The position numbers and the translations under genes were made by a program. Below, in pieces: positions 12,501 to 23,571 of a DNA stretch of 64,000 nt; within the stretch, counting starts at the first letter, position 1, and every line of letters starts with the position of its first letter. The DNA comes from Haliclystus octoradiatus (taxonomy: Eukaryota > Cnidaria > Staurozoa > Stauromedusae > Haliclystidae), in assembly GCA_916610825.1 (NCBI GenBank), contig OU744448.1:10420125-10484124 (forward strand), given 5' to 3'. The notes beneath the pieces are model-generated. The model saw nothing but the letters and a program-made list of their open reading frames with translations, did not search any database and was not told the origin of the DNA.

Positions 12501-15186
12501 CATAATAATTAGATAATATATATTTGACATGATGATAATTTGACAGGAATATCGGAACATCCGTTGATTACGATATTTATAGTAGCCACATATAATGTAA
12601 AGCTTTATTGGTAGCGTTTTCTTCTAAAGTTGTCCGCGTTAATTCGTCTAGATTATTTTTTTGCTCAATACAGAATTATGTTTAGTAGCAGATTTTGTTC
12701 TACTGTCGCTAACATTCATTTTCAGTTGTAAATAATGCTCCGTGCTTCAGAATCTATGACATGATCTGATTTATGTTGTAAAGAAAATATACAGCAAAGT
12801 CAGGAACAATCTTTCAATCCCGCTTTCAATGCATTTCTCATTCAAAGATTCAGCATTGTATTTTCTTGGCTAGCCAGCTTCCGTGTGTCTTCAAAATAAA
12901 AATTTCGTTTCTATTTTGTTTATCAGCTTGGGCAACACTGAATGGTACCATTGCGGCAATATCAAATCTCTGTAAATCTGAAGTGTGATTGCTCACCTTT
13001 CGCCCCTTCTTGCATCCGCGCCTGTACATAACCATAGCGTGGGAGTTAAATTACATGAACAGTTTGCAATGGAAAATCAGAGCTGGCCTTCATGAAAAAT
13101 GTAACAGTCCTTAGAAGTTTAAGCAACATCTTGATTCATATTGCTAATGCATGAATTCACTATTGTTCAAGTTGAAAGTCACTCCTCAAGTGATTGATAA
13201 AATAGCGTCTTCATCAAAAAGCCATAATGAAAGATGGAATTAAGTGTGCAGTCTAAACCTTTATACGTGAGATCTACCTCTATAAAATGCATTATTTATC
13301 TATAGTATCTCAAACAAGCTTGGGAAGAATTTAACACATTTAATATTTGTATAAGTTCGAGCCTTACATCATATACCGTTACAATATCAAACCATGCTAG
13401 GAATTTGGTACAAAATATTCACAAACTATTCGATCAAGTGAAGCAAGCTATGAGTTTGAACTTTTCTGTATACAAATCTATTTTTAGACTAATCCTAATA
13501 TAATATTAAGGCGTTCGCGTGGAACATACAGTCAAACATAAGCCGCGGGGATCATAGAAACCAATTTAAGATATGAGTACGTTATTGTTTTACGTCTAGC
13601 GGGGGTGTTCAGGTTGCATGAGTTTTCAATGTAAGCTAGTACGCCTCTCATGAGGTCAATTTAAATACGTTTATACAGCACATTAGAAAATAACATGGCT
13701 TGCAATATTTCACTTGAAATACTACTGGGTATTTATTTGCTTTTCCTGTTGTGATATGTCGTTCTATATATGACGTTAAGTATCCAAATGTAATGATTTT
13801 TATTATCTTCTTATATCAATATCATTGTCTCTTTGTAACTCAAGATTTTTGAGACAACAAAAATAGCGGAGGGCATAAGAATTTAAGAAATGGCAAGAAA
13901 AGTTAAGATGACGTCGGAGTTGGAATAATTTATATAGATACAACATACAAAATAATATGGCAGTGTTATCAGAATTACTATAGCGATTAATGACAGCAAT
14001 AAATACAATGTTTAGTAATAAACAAAGATAAGTAATATAGACTACATCAAATCAAAGGTATATAGATAGCAGAACATTTTCGCTCTTGACTTCAAATACG
14101 TAAGAAAATATTATATGCAATACTGAAACAGAAAATTATATATCAATATAATATCGAGTAGCGATTACAAACCGGGGGGACTGCCAAGTATAGGCTGTAT
14201 ACCTTTACGTACCATATTTCAGGGATGCCTTTTTGGTATATATGTATATATTTTTTGTTTGTTAACTCAAATGGTTTTACAGGCATATAGCATATAGGTG
14301 TTACGCTATAATTATTAACACACTGACATATTTCCCTATAATAATTAACAAAAAAATGTAATTCAATAAGTGGTGATGGATACTTCAAAATTTATTCAGG
14401 TTGGTTTTATTCAAATGTGTTTTTAAAACTAAGCAAATTTTTTAACGTGTCAATTTTCACATTTTCGTGAAATTCTATTGTGTAAATTTCGAGATTTCAA
14501 AATTTCAGAGCTTTTCCTCTGTTTTACTCGTAAAATCATGACATAAAATGGGCATCCAATGTCACTTGCTGTGAAATTTTACTGTTTTCCTCGATTTCAG
14601 AAAATCTTGATGGCACACCCCCGTCAAAAATATTGAAGCACCCCCTCTGGATTTAAAATCAAAATAGCAATTAAAAATCTGAATATATAGAAATTGAATA
14701 GCTGATATGTAAGTAGATCTGTTCCGAATAAATCCGAACCGGACCAGAGAATTTTCACAAAAACGGAATACGATAGACGAGCCTTTATTTTTAAGGGTGA
14801 ATTTCGTAAGAAAGTTGATGCTCCCATGCCTGGTAATTTTTTAACAACAAGCACTTTGAGGCTGATGTTCAACAGTATCGTTTACTTATAAATTCTAACT
14901 TCAATGAACTCTTATGAACAACGTAGTTTGATAGATTGGCATGAAGAACATAAGTCTACTCTTGCTAGGATTGTTATATGAAAAAATATATATATGCACA
15001 CATAAATTATATATCATGAGATAATGTTATCAGATGTCATATAAATTGCAAAGAATATAATGCTCAATGCAATTGAAAACAATTGGTCCACGTTATAAAA
15101 TTGTCTGATATTAATAATATTATAGATAATATATATGATTAGAACATAACAAGGATTTGTTACGAATTAATCTTGCAATTTGATTG
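9527..15186. other. No gene recognised
   Basis: Only short, low-complexity open stretches occur, none with a recognisable domain. Minor items: a perfect 18-bp palindrome (TTCTCAATATATTGAGAA) near 10056-10073, and a tandem duplication of about 45 bp with ATCGATAGACAGTAATTTAT at 12394-12460. A minus-strand GTGAGC donor follows a short open segment near 13000. I see no firm exon. Confidence 0.4.
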
Positions 15187-15272
15187 GTTAAACCCGGTGA
15201 CGCTATTTCACGACAGAAAGGCGGCAAAAACAAACCAAGAAACCTAGCGTTACAGACCGGAAATATTTCAAA

Positions 15273-15460
15273 ATGGCTAACCAAAACAAACCAGCTCCAA
15301 ATTTTGATTTTGGTATAAATTTTAATGCGTCTTCTGCAAGCAATTCTCGAAGTGAACGTTTTATCGAAACAAATATGAACAAGATATGATCAACTGTTAA
15401 GTTCTGCAGATTCAAAGAGCACAAAACGAGCTACGGAATACATAAGGAAGATATATCAAG
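15273..15460 (+). CDS. Crypton-like recombinase exon 1 (frameshifted)
   Basis: The ATG sits in a good context (AAAATGG). The first frame runs to TGA at 15387-15389. From about 15386 the conserved core-binding leader continues one frame over, up to the donor CAAG|GTAATT at 15461. The break lies in an AT dinucleotide run (AAGATATGATC), consistent with loss of one AT unit. Confidence 0.7.
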
Positions 15461-16653
15461 GTAATTTTCTTTGCAAATACGAAGCAACCAAATTATAAAG
15501 TTTCATAAATACATAAATACAGTATTTTAATTTGCTTACTATACATATTCAATTAGCGGTCAGACAAGTGACACAATGAATAGAAGATTTGTCCAAAGAG
15601 GTATTGGATGCAACGTTGATAAAATTCTACACTCAAGTCAAAACAAAAAGTGGGAACGACTACGGTCGTTCATCATTAATTGGTCTCAGAAATTGCATTG
15701 AAAGACATTTGAACAATCCTTCTTTTAAGAGAGGATTTAAACTGTCCTCTGACCCAATGTTTGCCAAATCCAATAAAGCAATAAACGCTCTTTTAAAATC
15801 TCTCCAGATGAAAGGTAAAGAAAACGTAAAACATAAGCCAATAAAGAAGGCCGACTTGGCAAAATTAAGAACGTCTGGAGTGTTTTCTCTCAATAACCCA
15901 GTATCTCTCCAGAATAATGTTTGGTTCAATACCCTTCTTTTTTGGTGTAGAAGAGGGCGTAAAGGTCAATGCCTTTTGACGAAACGAAGCTTCATATTTG
16001 ATGTTGACGACGATGGTCGGCAATACATCACAATGAGTCAAGCTGAACTCACAAAAAACCACCTAGGAAGTCTACAAGATGTACAGTCGTTTGAAAGCAT
16101 GGGTAGATTATACCGCAATGATTGTCCAAATGATGGTTACGCTGCTTTGCAATTATATCTTTCCAAATTGAATCCAGAATGTGATCGGCTATTCCAATAT
16201 CCCAAACGTGATTGGGTACCAGAATCCGCATGGTACGAAAATAGACCAATTGGTATTAACAAATTGGGGGAAATGATGAAGACGCTCAGTAAGGAAGCAG
16301 AATTATCCAGGATATACACCAACCATTGCGTTAGAGCAACATCTATAACTTTGTGGTCGGATGCAGGCCTAAGCAATCGACACATTATGGCTATCTCAGG
16401 ACACCGAAGTGAGCAGTTAATTAAAAATTATAACGACAGACCATCATCGGGTCAGTTAAAATCTTGTAGTGATGTCCTCAGTGATGCTCTTCGTGAAATA
16501 CCAAGCACTTCATCTTCTTCATTGAGCAGAGCTGATTCAACAAGATCTACATGTGTTTCCGTATCAAATAATTTAGCACCAGCCGTCGGCGTTTTACCAG
16601 CCATGTTTCATAATTGCTCAATCGCAAATATCAATGTAAACATTTATAAATAA
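15273..16653 (+). CDS. Crypton/DUF3504-type tyrosine recombinase gene, two exons, exon 1 frame broken
   Basis: Exon 1 (15273-15460) and exon 2 (15584-16653) are joined by a 123-bp GT-AG intron. The product belongs to the KIAA1958/ZMYM/QRICH1-like DUF3504 group, which derives from Crypton tyrosine-recombinase transposons; such enzymes cut and rejoin DNA through a catalytic tyrosine. Exon 1 encodes a start (MANQNKPAPNFDF) and, in another frame, the conserved segment DSKSTKRATEYIRKIYQ. An in-frame TGA at 15387-15389 separates the two, and two extra bases would restore the frame. Exon 2 is fully open. An AATAAA overlaps the stop codon. Whether this is a live element, a decayed copy or an assembly error in exon 1 cannot be told here. 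Confidence 0.85.
15584..16653 (+). CDS. Crypton-like recombinase exon 2: core-binding and catalytic domains
   Basis: This exon has 355 intact codons after the acceptor AATAG at 15583; residue numbers count from Met/Leu at 15589. Residues 20-75 match the helical core-binding part (YGRSSLIGLRNCIERHL). The catalytic part has the first Arg in WCRRGRKGQ (about 121-122), the H-x-x-R box in NHCVRAT (H236, R239), the second His in SGHRS (H262) and the nucleophile Tyr in IKNY (Y271). The full R...HxxR...H...Y set of a tyrosine recombinase is therefore present. A Ser-rich tail follows. No zinc finger or fused domain is visible, unlike vertebrate domesticated relatives. Confidence 0.9.
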
Positions 16654-16654
16654 A

Positions 16655-18065
16655 CTAAAAAATTATTACTATGTTACTTGTTCTTATTAATCACTTTGTT
16701 AGATTGTTTATAATATACCATATCATCAGTAATTGAAAGTTGAAACTGTAAAGTGTATTGTGTTCTGATCATTTTTCAAACTTCAAAATGCAAACCACAA
16801 CTCGTGCAAAATGCAAAAGAGAAAAAATTCTCCCCCATTATCTCACTCCAGCTCACTTCCTGTGACGTCGCTGTAATAGGAGAATATTTAATTTGATCAC
16901 GTTAACAATAGCGATACGCTAACGATGAATTCATTCAATACTATTGCAACAAAAACATCAAATAAATGTCAGTAATGTTCTAAACCAAATAGGAGAAGGC
17001 ATCAGAAAATTACGAGCCGCCTCGGCGAGTAATTTTTGCCTTCGAATTTTTTCCTGAAGTGACTCGAGTGGTGCTATCAGAGCATAGTTCACGGAAAGTA
17101 TGAACTATTTGTTTAATTGATTTGACTCAGAATTATCGTCAAAATTGCTCTAAGAAAATAAAAATATACCATTTTACAACATTCATTTACAGGTTACGAT
17201 GCAAAATAACAATAACATACAGCCCGCGGGCGCTCCATTTTTAGGGGACAGGGGTGTGCCATTTTCAGAAATTAGGTCGTTTGAGAAATTTCTCAGCAGG
17301 CAAAACTAACATCATCAAATTTCCAGTCTTTACGATCAAGCCTAATGAGAAGATAGGAATAATATCGAAAATCTTCATAGTATAGTAAAATTTCCCTGTA
17401 CTCCAGTAAAGGCACCACTTAAGAATGGCATATCCCTGTGTAGCCGTTGTATAAAGGTTCCCCCGGGCATATAAGTCTTGAAAAAACATACAGAATGAAA
17501 TTAAATGGCTTACATTTAACGCCGCATCTAAATAAGCATGAATTCGCACCAAAAATATGTTTCCCGCACTTAAATCACTGAGTGCCGCACCAATATATCA
17601 GCACTTAAATAATCATTTACTCACCTAAATGAATTATTCCGCACTTAAATATGTAATTTTCTAGTGAGTATTTCATAGTGCTAAAATAAAACGAAATCGC
17701 ATCTAATAGCACTTTGCCGCATCGAAATTTTGATATTTGACGCCGTATCTAAATAAGCATAATTCACATCAAAAAAATTAAATAGCGCACAAGTAACTAA
17801 CTCAGTTTACCACCAACATTTTTAGACTTAAACATGTAATTAACCTGTAATTATTTCATAGCACATAAATCAATTTCATAGCACATATGTTCAGATCAAT
17901 ATCAGAATTGCATTAAAAATATGTAATTAATGTAATATATAAATATTTAATAATTAATGTTATGTATTGAAAATGGTATTTAAATTATCAATAACAATTT
18001 ATAGCAAAAAAATATATATTTTGCAAATGTCATTATTAAGAGGCATGGCCTGGATTTCCAACATG
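16655..18065. repeat. Noncoding stretch with AGTGCGG/CGCACTTAAAT-type repeats
   Basis: At about 17500-17760 the words GCACTTAAAT, CGCATCTAAATAAGCAT and 'GCCGCA' recur many times. The same family occurs inverted at about 41280-41425 (TTAAGTGCGAC, AAGTGCGGAGTACG). A probable diverged family-X element lies at 17225-17475 (separate entry). A hairpin sits at 16995-17043 (GAAGGC...AAAATTAC and GTAATTTTTGCCTTC). No gene was recognised. Confidence 0.5.
17225..17475. mobile_element. Probable diverged family-X element
   Basis: It starts near GCGGGCGCTCC, contains a CCATTTTTAGGGGACAGGG-type end, and closes with GTTGTATAAAGGTTCCCCCGGGC. This closely parallels the ends of the copies at 4497-4903 and 58438-58689 (GTCATATAGGAGTTCCC and GATGTATGGAAGTCCCC). 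No clean target duplication was found, so the boundaries are approximate. Confidence 0.5.
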
Positions 18066-18290
18066 TCATTGGCGAGTTAGAGCTGCTCGAGCTTGAGCAG
18101 GTCTACCTCGTTTTCTCTTTCTATTTAAAGGCTTTGCCTGGAGAGGAACAACACACCCATGACAATGCAAATGAATTGAAAACTGTGCTTACATAGGAAT
18201 TCTTTTTGGTAAACGGGACAGTTGCACCTCGCCTGTTCCCAGTGGTCAGTGTTTATTGTAGATTTTCATACAGAGAAATTTTGTTCCACG
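18066..18290 (-). pseudogene. MULE last exon: SWIM zinc finger and AT-hook tail
   Basis: RCNCPVYQKEFLCKH gives the C-x-C...C-x-H SWIM pattern at about 18185-18230. After a frame change the tail reads VVPLQAKPLNRKRKRGRPA and ends LTRQ-stop at 18066-18068. KRGRP is an AT-hook, common at MULE C-termini. The 5' boundary is approximate. Confidence 0.75.
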
Positions 18291-19455
18291 AACTGCTGGA
18301 AATCTGCCGTAGTGCCAATAATCGAGCCATCGCGTATTTGCGGGCGCGTCAAAATCACACAAATCAGGCAAAAATACTAACATTTTGAAGCAAAATAGAC
18401 TATTTATAATAAATAAGCATTATCAATCATCCCAACCCAGCCAATTCTGTTATCTTGACATGAAACGAAACATAGAAATGGTGTTAGATTTTAGTTACCT
18501 TCTAAGAAATTCCCCTCCAAGCTTGTCAAACATCGTCAATTTTTAAACTCATCAACAAGGGTTTGTATGGCCAAGTAAAATATCGCGTGTTGAATCGCGA
18601 GCAAAATATCAAGATAACGTTGAGTATAGTGAAAGGAAGTCATCAACCCAGTTAGTTCCTGGTAGGGAAATCTATGATTGGCCAGTTTTTATTTATTTTT
18701 AGATCTAAATGTGAGTAAAATTCCCCTCCGAGGCATTTTCCTACAATGAACTGGCATTATCCTTCGTGCTCGCCATTGTTTTAGCCATGTCGTCACGGCA
18801 TTTCACACATCTCCGCGATGCAAGAAATGATATTCACACTCGGTGTTTGTTTGTTGTTGTTTTTGAGATTACCGTTTCCATGTTAAAGATCATAATAAAT
18901 TTACAGAATTTATACTTTTCAGTATAGAGACTCAATATGAAATATTTTAATAATAAGCCGTTTTGATATTTTACATAAATCTACCCGTCCATGCTTTTGT
19001 AAATAGTTTAACTTAAATTCTGTATAACATGCTATGGACAATGTTTATGTCGAATAATAAAACATTTGAATATTTTATAACTGTATATCAAAGTTTTCAA
19101 GCTGACATATCAAACCGAGAACGGAAAATAAGCTGGGTAATTGAGCATTTCTTCGACAACGCCACAATGACCTACGCTTTTAAAGTAAACAGTCAATAAT
19201 ATGTAACCACTCGGAATAAACCCAACACGAGTGTATAATTATGTTAAATGATTTATTTCTTTTGAATTGCGATACTTTCCTAACTCTTTCAAATAATCTA
19301 AGCATGCATATAAATTTAAAACAAATATTTCCTCCTCTTGTTCATAATAATAACAGATGACGCCATTTTGTATTACCAACATGTGAGAGACTTAGAGCAA
19401 TCGCACGCGTTATTTTTCAAGACATGCGCACTGTAAAGTGGCCCCATTATAGGCA

Positions 19456-20077
19456 CTACGCCCTATTGCTTAGTTCCTGTCTAACTTTGTAATTGTAGAT
19501 TTTTCTAGCAGAAAAATCATCATCACAGTTATTGCTGGCGATGTAGCAGTCAAATTTACCATTCAATCTAGGAGGGTCTCTTCTAATAGATGGCTGCCCC
19601 TTCATCAATTTATAGGCTTCCGTCCAGATTTTGAGAGATTTTGAAGATTGGATCGCGAAAACTTTACAATTTATGTCGTTAGGGTCCCGTTCTATTCCTG
19701 AGCAAGCATGGAGAAATTGGCCCACGGGTTTGCATTCCTTAAGTGTTCCTTCTTTCTTTATCACCGCATTAGTTGCTTCAAGAGCGTTATTGGTGCTGGG
19801 TATCCCTGTTGCTGCTTCTTCATCGGGTCCTTCATACCAATTTGGCTGCACTGCAAGCCATTGATCTCCAACGTAAGCAAGAAAATTCCACTTCAAGATG
19901 AAGAGGGCAGATGCAGATTTGAAGGCCTCTTCAGAGTTACAGAGCTGTAGCATTCCAATATCGTTTCTCAATGACAATTTAACTTCCTTTGGTAATTCAA
20001 CGTATGACGCGTGTCGTTCCGTGGCACGAATCATATCGAACCAGCACATGATTCACTTGTGATCGCCAAATACAGCT
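19456..20077 (-). pseudogene. MULE exon 3: second half of catalytic core
   Basis: It joins exon 2 in phase 2 (acceptor AATCTACAG). After a single TGA (20053-20055) it is open for 197 codons: MCWFDM, DIGMLQLCNSEEAF, FLAYVGDQWLAVQPNWYEG, then the hallmark PSTNNALEATNAVIKK. The splice to the SWIM exon is not resolved; GTTAGA about 25 bp before the frame's end is one possible donor. Confidence 0.85.
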
Positions 20078-20626
20078 CTGTAGATTAAAAGGAGTTCATG
20101 ATTATACGCTAATTTTATCAAAATATCAAAAGTAAAATTTACAGATTACCATCTAGCCACGGTAATGCCATTGTCATTGTGCAGTCGAAATCGTAATAAT
20201 AACTTGACAATGATATTATCTGGGATAGTTGAGTTTCACAGAAACTGGAACACTGTACTAAGTAGTGGTACGATCGTAAGCTCAAGTAAGCTCCATCTTC
20301 TATGCAGAGTGTATCACAATGGTATATCTCTACGCCGCTTTTAAGGGCTTTATAAATCATGTTGCATTATATGTCCCCGCAATAATACCACGGTTAAAAT
20401 TTCTATCAAACTCATCTATATCACCTTGTTTGTCACGACCTGCTTATCCGAACAATTTGATAAGTTGGATCCAGCTAGATGCGATTTCAAACTAAATAAT
20501 CCAGATTTGGATCTGAATCCATCTAATGGGCCCGGATCCGAATCGCTTCGGAAATGCGTGTGCCTGGAAAGCAATAACCTTATAATCATTGTTTTCATGA
20601 TTTAATAATCAAACTAACTTTCTTAC

Positions 20627-21253
20627 CTAAAACTATTAGTTATTGCATCGCTGGCATCAGCTACCAATACACTCGGCTCATAGAAGGTGCCAACTACCAC
20701 GTCTGAGATTCTTTTCATTAAGCTATTGAAGAGGAATTTGAAATCTTCAGATTGCTTATTCGTTGTAATTGCAAGTCCAGATGAGTGGAATTGAGGGTTC
20801 ATCTCAGTGGCTCCATGCATCAACACTGGATAACCTTGCCATATCAGTTTGTATGTGTCATCAGCATGCAGCGTTTCCCTTTCAGTGCCATATGTAGGAG
20901 TCTGGGTGTGGACATAAATATCCTCAATTGCTGATCATTTTCATCGCAAAATGCAACATACGGTTGGTCAATTTTTCTGGTAGCTCTTCATTTTCAACAC
21001 ATAACTCTTTTAGATCCCTAACGCTGATGATGCATGGACCAAGTTTTTTCCGCTTATACCATTGTAAAAAGTTGGTTCTTTTAGAATTTTCAGGTACATT
21101 TAAGCACCTGGATCGCAGGATATGTAATATCTGCTTAGATTTGCTAATGTTCTCATTGTAAAGCTTTTCAACAGCGTCCCGAATGCTTTCATTTAGCCTT
21201 TTTGCTGATACCACTTCGTGATGGTTTTCGTCCATTGACCTGAACACACTCAC
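20627..21253 (-). pseudogene. MULE exon 2: linker and first half of catalytic core
   Basis: The acceptor CACTATAG joins in phase to exon 1 (LLYHSDCHQ then VSVFRSMDENHHE). The exon holds KSKQILHILR, KKLGPCIISVRDLKELC, then RIFMSTPRLLHMAL, LHADDTYKLIWQGYPVL and ADASDAITNSF, all family-typical. Reading requires two frame changes, each explained by one missing base in a homopolymer (A/T run at 20972-20976, G/C run at 20877-20879). Donor is GTAAGA. Confidence 0.82.
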
Positions 21254-21602
21254 CTATAGTGAAATAAAGAATGCGTTATAATTCATGATTGCTGGGGATA
21301 TAATTATACAGCATGATATAAGTATGCGCTGTGACAACAGTACTCCGATGTGCTGTATATATATATCAGTGCATGCAGTAAAATACCTCTGTCATTATGA
21401 ATTCTTATTATTCAGATCGAATCGAGTGTATATCATTTGGACCAATAAAAATGCGTTAAATGTTCATCTAATTTATTTAATATATAAATTTGTTGGCAAT
21501 TTATCGTGCCCTCGTTGTTGACCCAAGTGTTTTCATTCATTTAATTTTCATTCACGTAAAAGTTTGATAATATACATACACAATGTTACATGATTTACTA
21601 AC

Positions 21603-21899
21603 CTGATGACAGTCAGAGTGGTATAGCAGTTATACTCCTGCTTTGCAATCATCATTCGCTCTCCATTTCCTTAGATTGCATCTGAAAAACACTTTCATGC
21701 CTTCACTAACAGTGATCATTTTTTCCTTCCATCAGCAACCTTCCGACTTAACCCATTCCCAGGCATGATTTGATGATTGATAAATGTTATTCAATCCCCA
21801 CACTTTACAGGATCCTCTGTGCCTTGCTGGTGCCGATGGTCCTTCTACTTCGTCAGAGTCTCCTTCAGAAGATTGATAATTCTCAACAAGTAATGACAT
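21603..21899 (-). pseudogene. MULE exon 1: FLYWCH-like DNA-binding region
   Basis: The exon starts at an ATG (MSLLVENYQSSEGDSDEVEG) with an acidic N-terminus. It then has a W-x-x-V-K...VFFRCNLRKW segment with a C-x(n)-C-K-A tail and LLYHSD, the FLYWCH-like zinc finger layout of MULE N-termini. TGA at 21732-21734 and TAA at 21630-21632 interrupt it. The donor GTTAGT follows CATCAG. Confidence 0.7.
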
Positions 21900-23571
21900 C
21901 GTCGTAGTTCAAATGTTAATGAAATAATGATCGAAATTGAAAATTGCAAGCATTTTCTGATCCGATTTCGCGCCAGAGTCAGAGTAATGTGTTAAAATAT
22001 GTCTCCCGCCAAAAGTTGATTGACGGGTTTCTTTTTTAAATGCGGAAATAGATTTGTGTGCTGCGGCTGGCGCATTTGTTTGATGAAACTAGAGAAAGTG
22101 TGGAAAGCATGTTTTTAGGTGCTGCAATAAACTTAACCGAAATTAAATTCATTGCATGGCAAGGAAAAAAATGTGACGATTATATTAAAAACATACAACA
22201 GATGATTCATGCTAATGGAAACACTATTGATTTTGATTGAAGATTCAATGACTTAAAGGGGACTTCAAAAGGTGCTTTGAAAAGTGCGCAGCCCGATGCC
22301 CAGTGAATGACAGGTCACATGGGAAATCATCTAGGTAAAAAAAATGTCTTAGCGATCATGGGTGACACTATAGGTGGCTGGGGTTATAGTAACCCTAAAG
22401 GAATGTCAGCTCCGTCTGTCCCGAAGTCCAGATGCCATCCACGTTAAGAAGCATAGAAAGTTTAAGTTCTAGTGGACAATATTTGGGTGAGACAAGAGAA
22501 GTTTGTTTAGGCGATCTTTTCATATTTTGGACTTCTTAACTTCATGGGCTTACATTTTCGATGTCAGAGTGTATAACAATTGTTTAATTATTTTTGCTGT
22601 TTAGTAATCTGTAGGTCTTTTCAGTCGAGGTCCCGTACTGAACCTACACTAATAATAGCTAGTATATGAATATTTTGGTTGAAAACAATTACAATAGTAC
22701 AAATTTTCAATGCAGCATAGCTATTTTAATTTGTAACTCTGTTGCAGGTTTCGTGAGGGAATACCACTATAATCATAGCTGCATATGAAGCAATCAAAAT
22801 CATTTAATATGTTCTCAAAAAGTTATATATTATTTTAAATTTAGGTATCTTCGACAGTATTGATCACAAATTGTATTTCATCAATATATTCGGTGGTAGA
22901 AATCTGTCGAAATGATTCAACTATAATAGTTATATATTTTATCAGTTATATCATCTAGACTATTACAGCTCAGTGCAGACACTATACACGCAGATGTATG
23001 GCTTGTTAGTAAACAAACCACTTCTATCACACTACTTGATCGTGGACTGTATCTTATATTGTTTAAATTCCATTCTGTATTTCTATCATGTCAAACCGTG
23101 TTTATATTTGCAGATAAAGAAGTAACTGGAACTTTTGATGAAATTTTAAAGGCAAAACAAAGGTTTGAAATATCTGCTTAGCTTTCACATAATCATGATA
23201 TAGTCTTGTTTCCAGAAAAATGCGAACCATAATGCCCTGGAAAAACGACAGCAGCATTTGCGCGACTTTTAAATCCTTCAAATATCCTTACTGTTTAGCC
23301 ACTCCTTCGATTTTGTCTGATGCATCGTCGTATTTGATGATCATCACACGTGTAGGTTTCATGGAATTTTTGTCATTTCAAAACGACATTCTTTGACATT
23401 CATCGAACACTCCAATCTTGTGGCTTCTTCATAGCTTCTTTAAAATATTAGTCAAGACACCATGTTATCTCTTCTAGTAAAGTCTTAAGAATGTCGGGTA
23501 CATTTAGCCGATTTGAAAAGTTCTGCTTCAAAACATGATAACAATGTCAGAAAAACAGACACCTTCCATAA
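21900..23571. other. No gene recognised
   Basis: This covers the 5' flank of the MULE and then AT-rich sequence. No terminal inverted repeat for the MULE could be matched between this flank and the sequence just below 18066, and no other feature stands out. Confidence 0.35.

Larger units (their letters stand above)
18066..21899 (-). pseudogene. Mutator-like (MULE) transposase, decayed, at least four exons
   Basis: Exons on the minus strand at 21899-21603, 21253-20627, 20077-19456 and about 18290-18066 spell a MULE transposase in family order. They run from a FLYWCH-like N-terminus, a K-x-x-x-GP-x-x-I-S-x-x-x-L linker and a DDE/RNase-H-like core to a SWIM zinc finger (C-x-C...C-x-H) and an AT-hook tail (KRKRGRP). 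Candidate DDE residues are the Asp in HADDTYKL, the Asp in ADASDA and the Glu in NNALEATN. I count three in-frame stops (21732-21734, 21630-21632, 20053-20055) and three frame shifts (about 20972-20976 in an A/T run, 20877-20879 in a G/C run, about 18150-18165). The copy therefore cannot make a full protein as read. MULEs cut and paste with 9-11 bp target duplications and could have mobilised related nonautonomous elements. Confidence 0.88.

Noticed and set aside
15660-16385. Several minus-strand open stretches over the recombinase gene
   Set aside because: They are shadows of the plus-strand Crypton-like exon, whose motifs are unambiguous.
20139-20360. 73-codon minus-strand open stretch between MULE exons
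   Set aside because: It lies within the intron between the in-phase exons ending 20627 and starting 20077, and has no MULE similarity.
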